Part shown: positions 63,218 through 64,000 of the stretch, one piece after another
How positions within the stretch are numbered: position 1 is the stretch's first letter
How the letters are laid out: every line of letters begins with the position of its first letter
DNA from: Bacilli bacterium
GTDB taxonomy: Bacteria; Bacillota_I; Bacilli_A; RF39; UBA660
Direction: 5' to 3'
Assembly (NCBI GenBank): GCA_017409785.1
Contig: JAFQSD010000001.1
Span: 186,001-250,000 of the forward strand
Length of the DNA: 64,000 nucleotides
The notes under the pieces: model-generated
What the model was told of the DNA's origin: nothing
The model's input: only the letters and a program-made list of their open reading frames with translations
The model's database searches: none
Translations under genes and position numbers: made by a program

Positions 63218-64000
63218 ATGAATAATCAACAACCAAATCTTAAACCTAAAAGAAGAAAAAGAAAAAACAGTTTTCTAAAATCATTACTAACATTTGTTAT
63301 TATATTTGGTTTATGTGTAGGTGGATATTACTTATATGAATGGTATAACCAAAAGAATTATGAAATACCAGGGGTAGAGGAATTAAAAAATAAAAAAGAA
63401 GAAATAAATTATAGTGATAAAGATGATTATCAATTTAATTTAAATACTTATGTCAATGAACTTCCGACTGCAAGAAGTCAGTATGGTAATACTGACATTA
63501 TGGCAAAATTAGAAATTCCAGGTTTAGAAATCTCAACATATGTCACAAGAACAGTAAACAATGAATATTACTTAGATCATAGTGTTTATAAACAAAGAGA
63601 TGGTATTGGTTACCCATTTATTGACTATAGAAATACTAATCTAGATACTGCAAAGCAAATAAACATATATGGCCATAACTCTCAAGTAGAATCACTTCAT
63701 GATAAACTAGAGCTAATTAATTTGAGAGCTTATTTAGATAAAAACTTCTTTGAAAACTACAAATACATGTATTTAAGTACCGATCAGGCTAAATACAAGT
63801 ATCGTGTCGAAGCAGTTAAAGTTGTAACAGCAGCAGATCCAGAACACATGAAAGTCATATTCTATAGTGATGCAGACTTTATAAATCATTCTAGAAAACT
63901 ATATCAAAACACCACATATATTAGAGAAGATACAAGAGTAACAAAAGATGATAAGTTACTAATACTACAAATCTGTAATTATAATCCCGCAAATTCTTAT
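63218..64000 (+). CDS. srtB: Class B-like sortase (3' end cut off by the window)
   Basis: The frame is open for 261 codons to the window edge. The protein has a very basic N-terminus, one membrane helix (about 19-40), and a sortase catalytic domain with His153 in NIYGHNS and Cys253 in LILQICNYNP. The class B pattern is suggested by the long segment between strands and the NIYGHN motif. The catalytic Arg should lie just past the edge. Class B sortases anchor proteins with NPxT-like signals to peptidoglycan, and three proteins with NPxT tails lie in this window. An AGGGGTGAT ribosome site precedes the ATG. Confidence 0.88.
   Translation, partial: MNNQQPNLKPKRRKRKNSFLKSLLTFVIIFGLCVGGYYLYEWYNQKNYEIPGVEELKNKKEEINYSDKDDYQFNLNTYVNELPTARSQYGNTDIMAKLEIPGLEISTYVTRTVNNEYYLDHSVYKQRDGIGYPFIDYRNTNLDTAKQINIYGHNSQVESLHDKLELINLRAYLDKNFFENYKYMYLSTDQAKYKYRVEAVKVVTAADPEHMKVIFYSDADFINHSRKLYQNTTYIREDTRVTKDDKLLILQICNYNPANSY

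Overview
The window is AT-rich chromosomal DNA from a low-GC Gram-positive bacterium. TGG codons are used normally and TGA acts as a stop, so the genetic code is standard and not the Mycoplasma one. Several families typical of Bacilli are present: Prp protease with an N-terminally extended L27, YlbD-YlbE-YlbF next to RsmD, YqfQ, Bacillus-type DnaB, HrcA/CIRCE, RecD2, MtaB, and a CBS/DRTGG class II pyrophosphatase. There are no phage genes, transposons, CRISPR arrays, rRNAs or tRNAs that I can see. My inference is an uncultured, host-associated member of the Bacilli (RF39/Erysipelotrichales-like) with a compact genome. Most genes have strong AGGAGG or GGTGAT ribosome sites, sigma-A promoters (many with an extended TGn -10) and short U-tailed terminators. 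No gene-free stretch exceeds 300 bases.

Layout. 1-2.6 kb: the rplU-prp-rpmA ribosomal operon behind an L21 leader, then obgE. 2.6-4.9 kb: two unrecognised genes and an Hpt-receiver signalling protein. 4.9-12.8 kb: three tandem paralogous surface proteins with a parallel beta-helix-like repeat region and NPxT-type C-terminal anchors. 12.8-16.8 kb: a DUF192-like protein, yebC, a small membrane protein, and a reverse-strand pair (zinc-ribbon membrane protein and TPM-domain protein). 16.9-21.6 kb: ruvAB behind a LexA-like box, an unknown gene, queA, tgt and yqfQ. 21.7-24.1 kb: pilC-like and prepilin peptidase genes. 24.1-27.9 kb: a protein with two HEPN-like motifs, replication initiator dnaB, and an HD hydrolase. 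27.9-34.4 kb: pyrophosphatase, a PopT(DUF368)-UppP undecaprenyl-phosphate recycling pair, a ZIP transporter, a CmpB-like protein and a phosphomannomutase. 34.5-40.1 kb: helD behind a short leader that ends in a terminator, then a reverse-strand two-component system and a SpoVB/MurJ-like flippase. 40.1-47.3 kb: two acidic membrane-anchored proteins, mtaB, recD2 and unknown genes. 47.4-54.3 kb: parE-parC, a CDP-alcohol phosphatidyltransferase and ylbD-ylbE-ylbF-rsmD. 54.3-55.9 kb: a large prepilin-like protein carrying glycine-rich, discoidin-like and ricin-lectin-like modules. 56-60.8 kb: hrcA-grpE-dnaK-dnaJ under two CIRCE operators. 60.8-64 kb: thyA-folA, a DUF975 protein and a class B-like sortase that runs off the window end.

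How the genes fit together. Beyond housekeeping, the theme is the cell surface. Three NPxT-tailed beta-helix proteins and a class B-like sortase could form one anchoring system. A prepilin peptidase, a PilC platform protein and a multi-lectin prepilin-like protein could form a second, pilus-type adhesion system. PopT, UppP and the flippase serve the lipid carrier for envelope polymers. The most unusual signals are the prepilin-like lectin fusion, the triplicated surface loci with conserved promoters, the double HEPN-like protein, a GrpE with a Cys/His-rich N-terminus, and the terminator-bearing leader upstream of helD.
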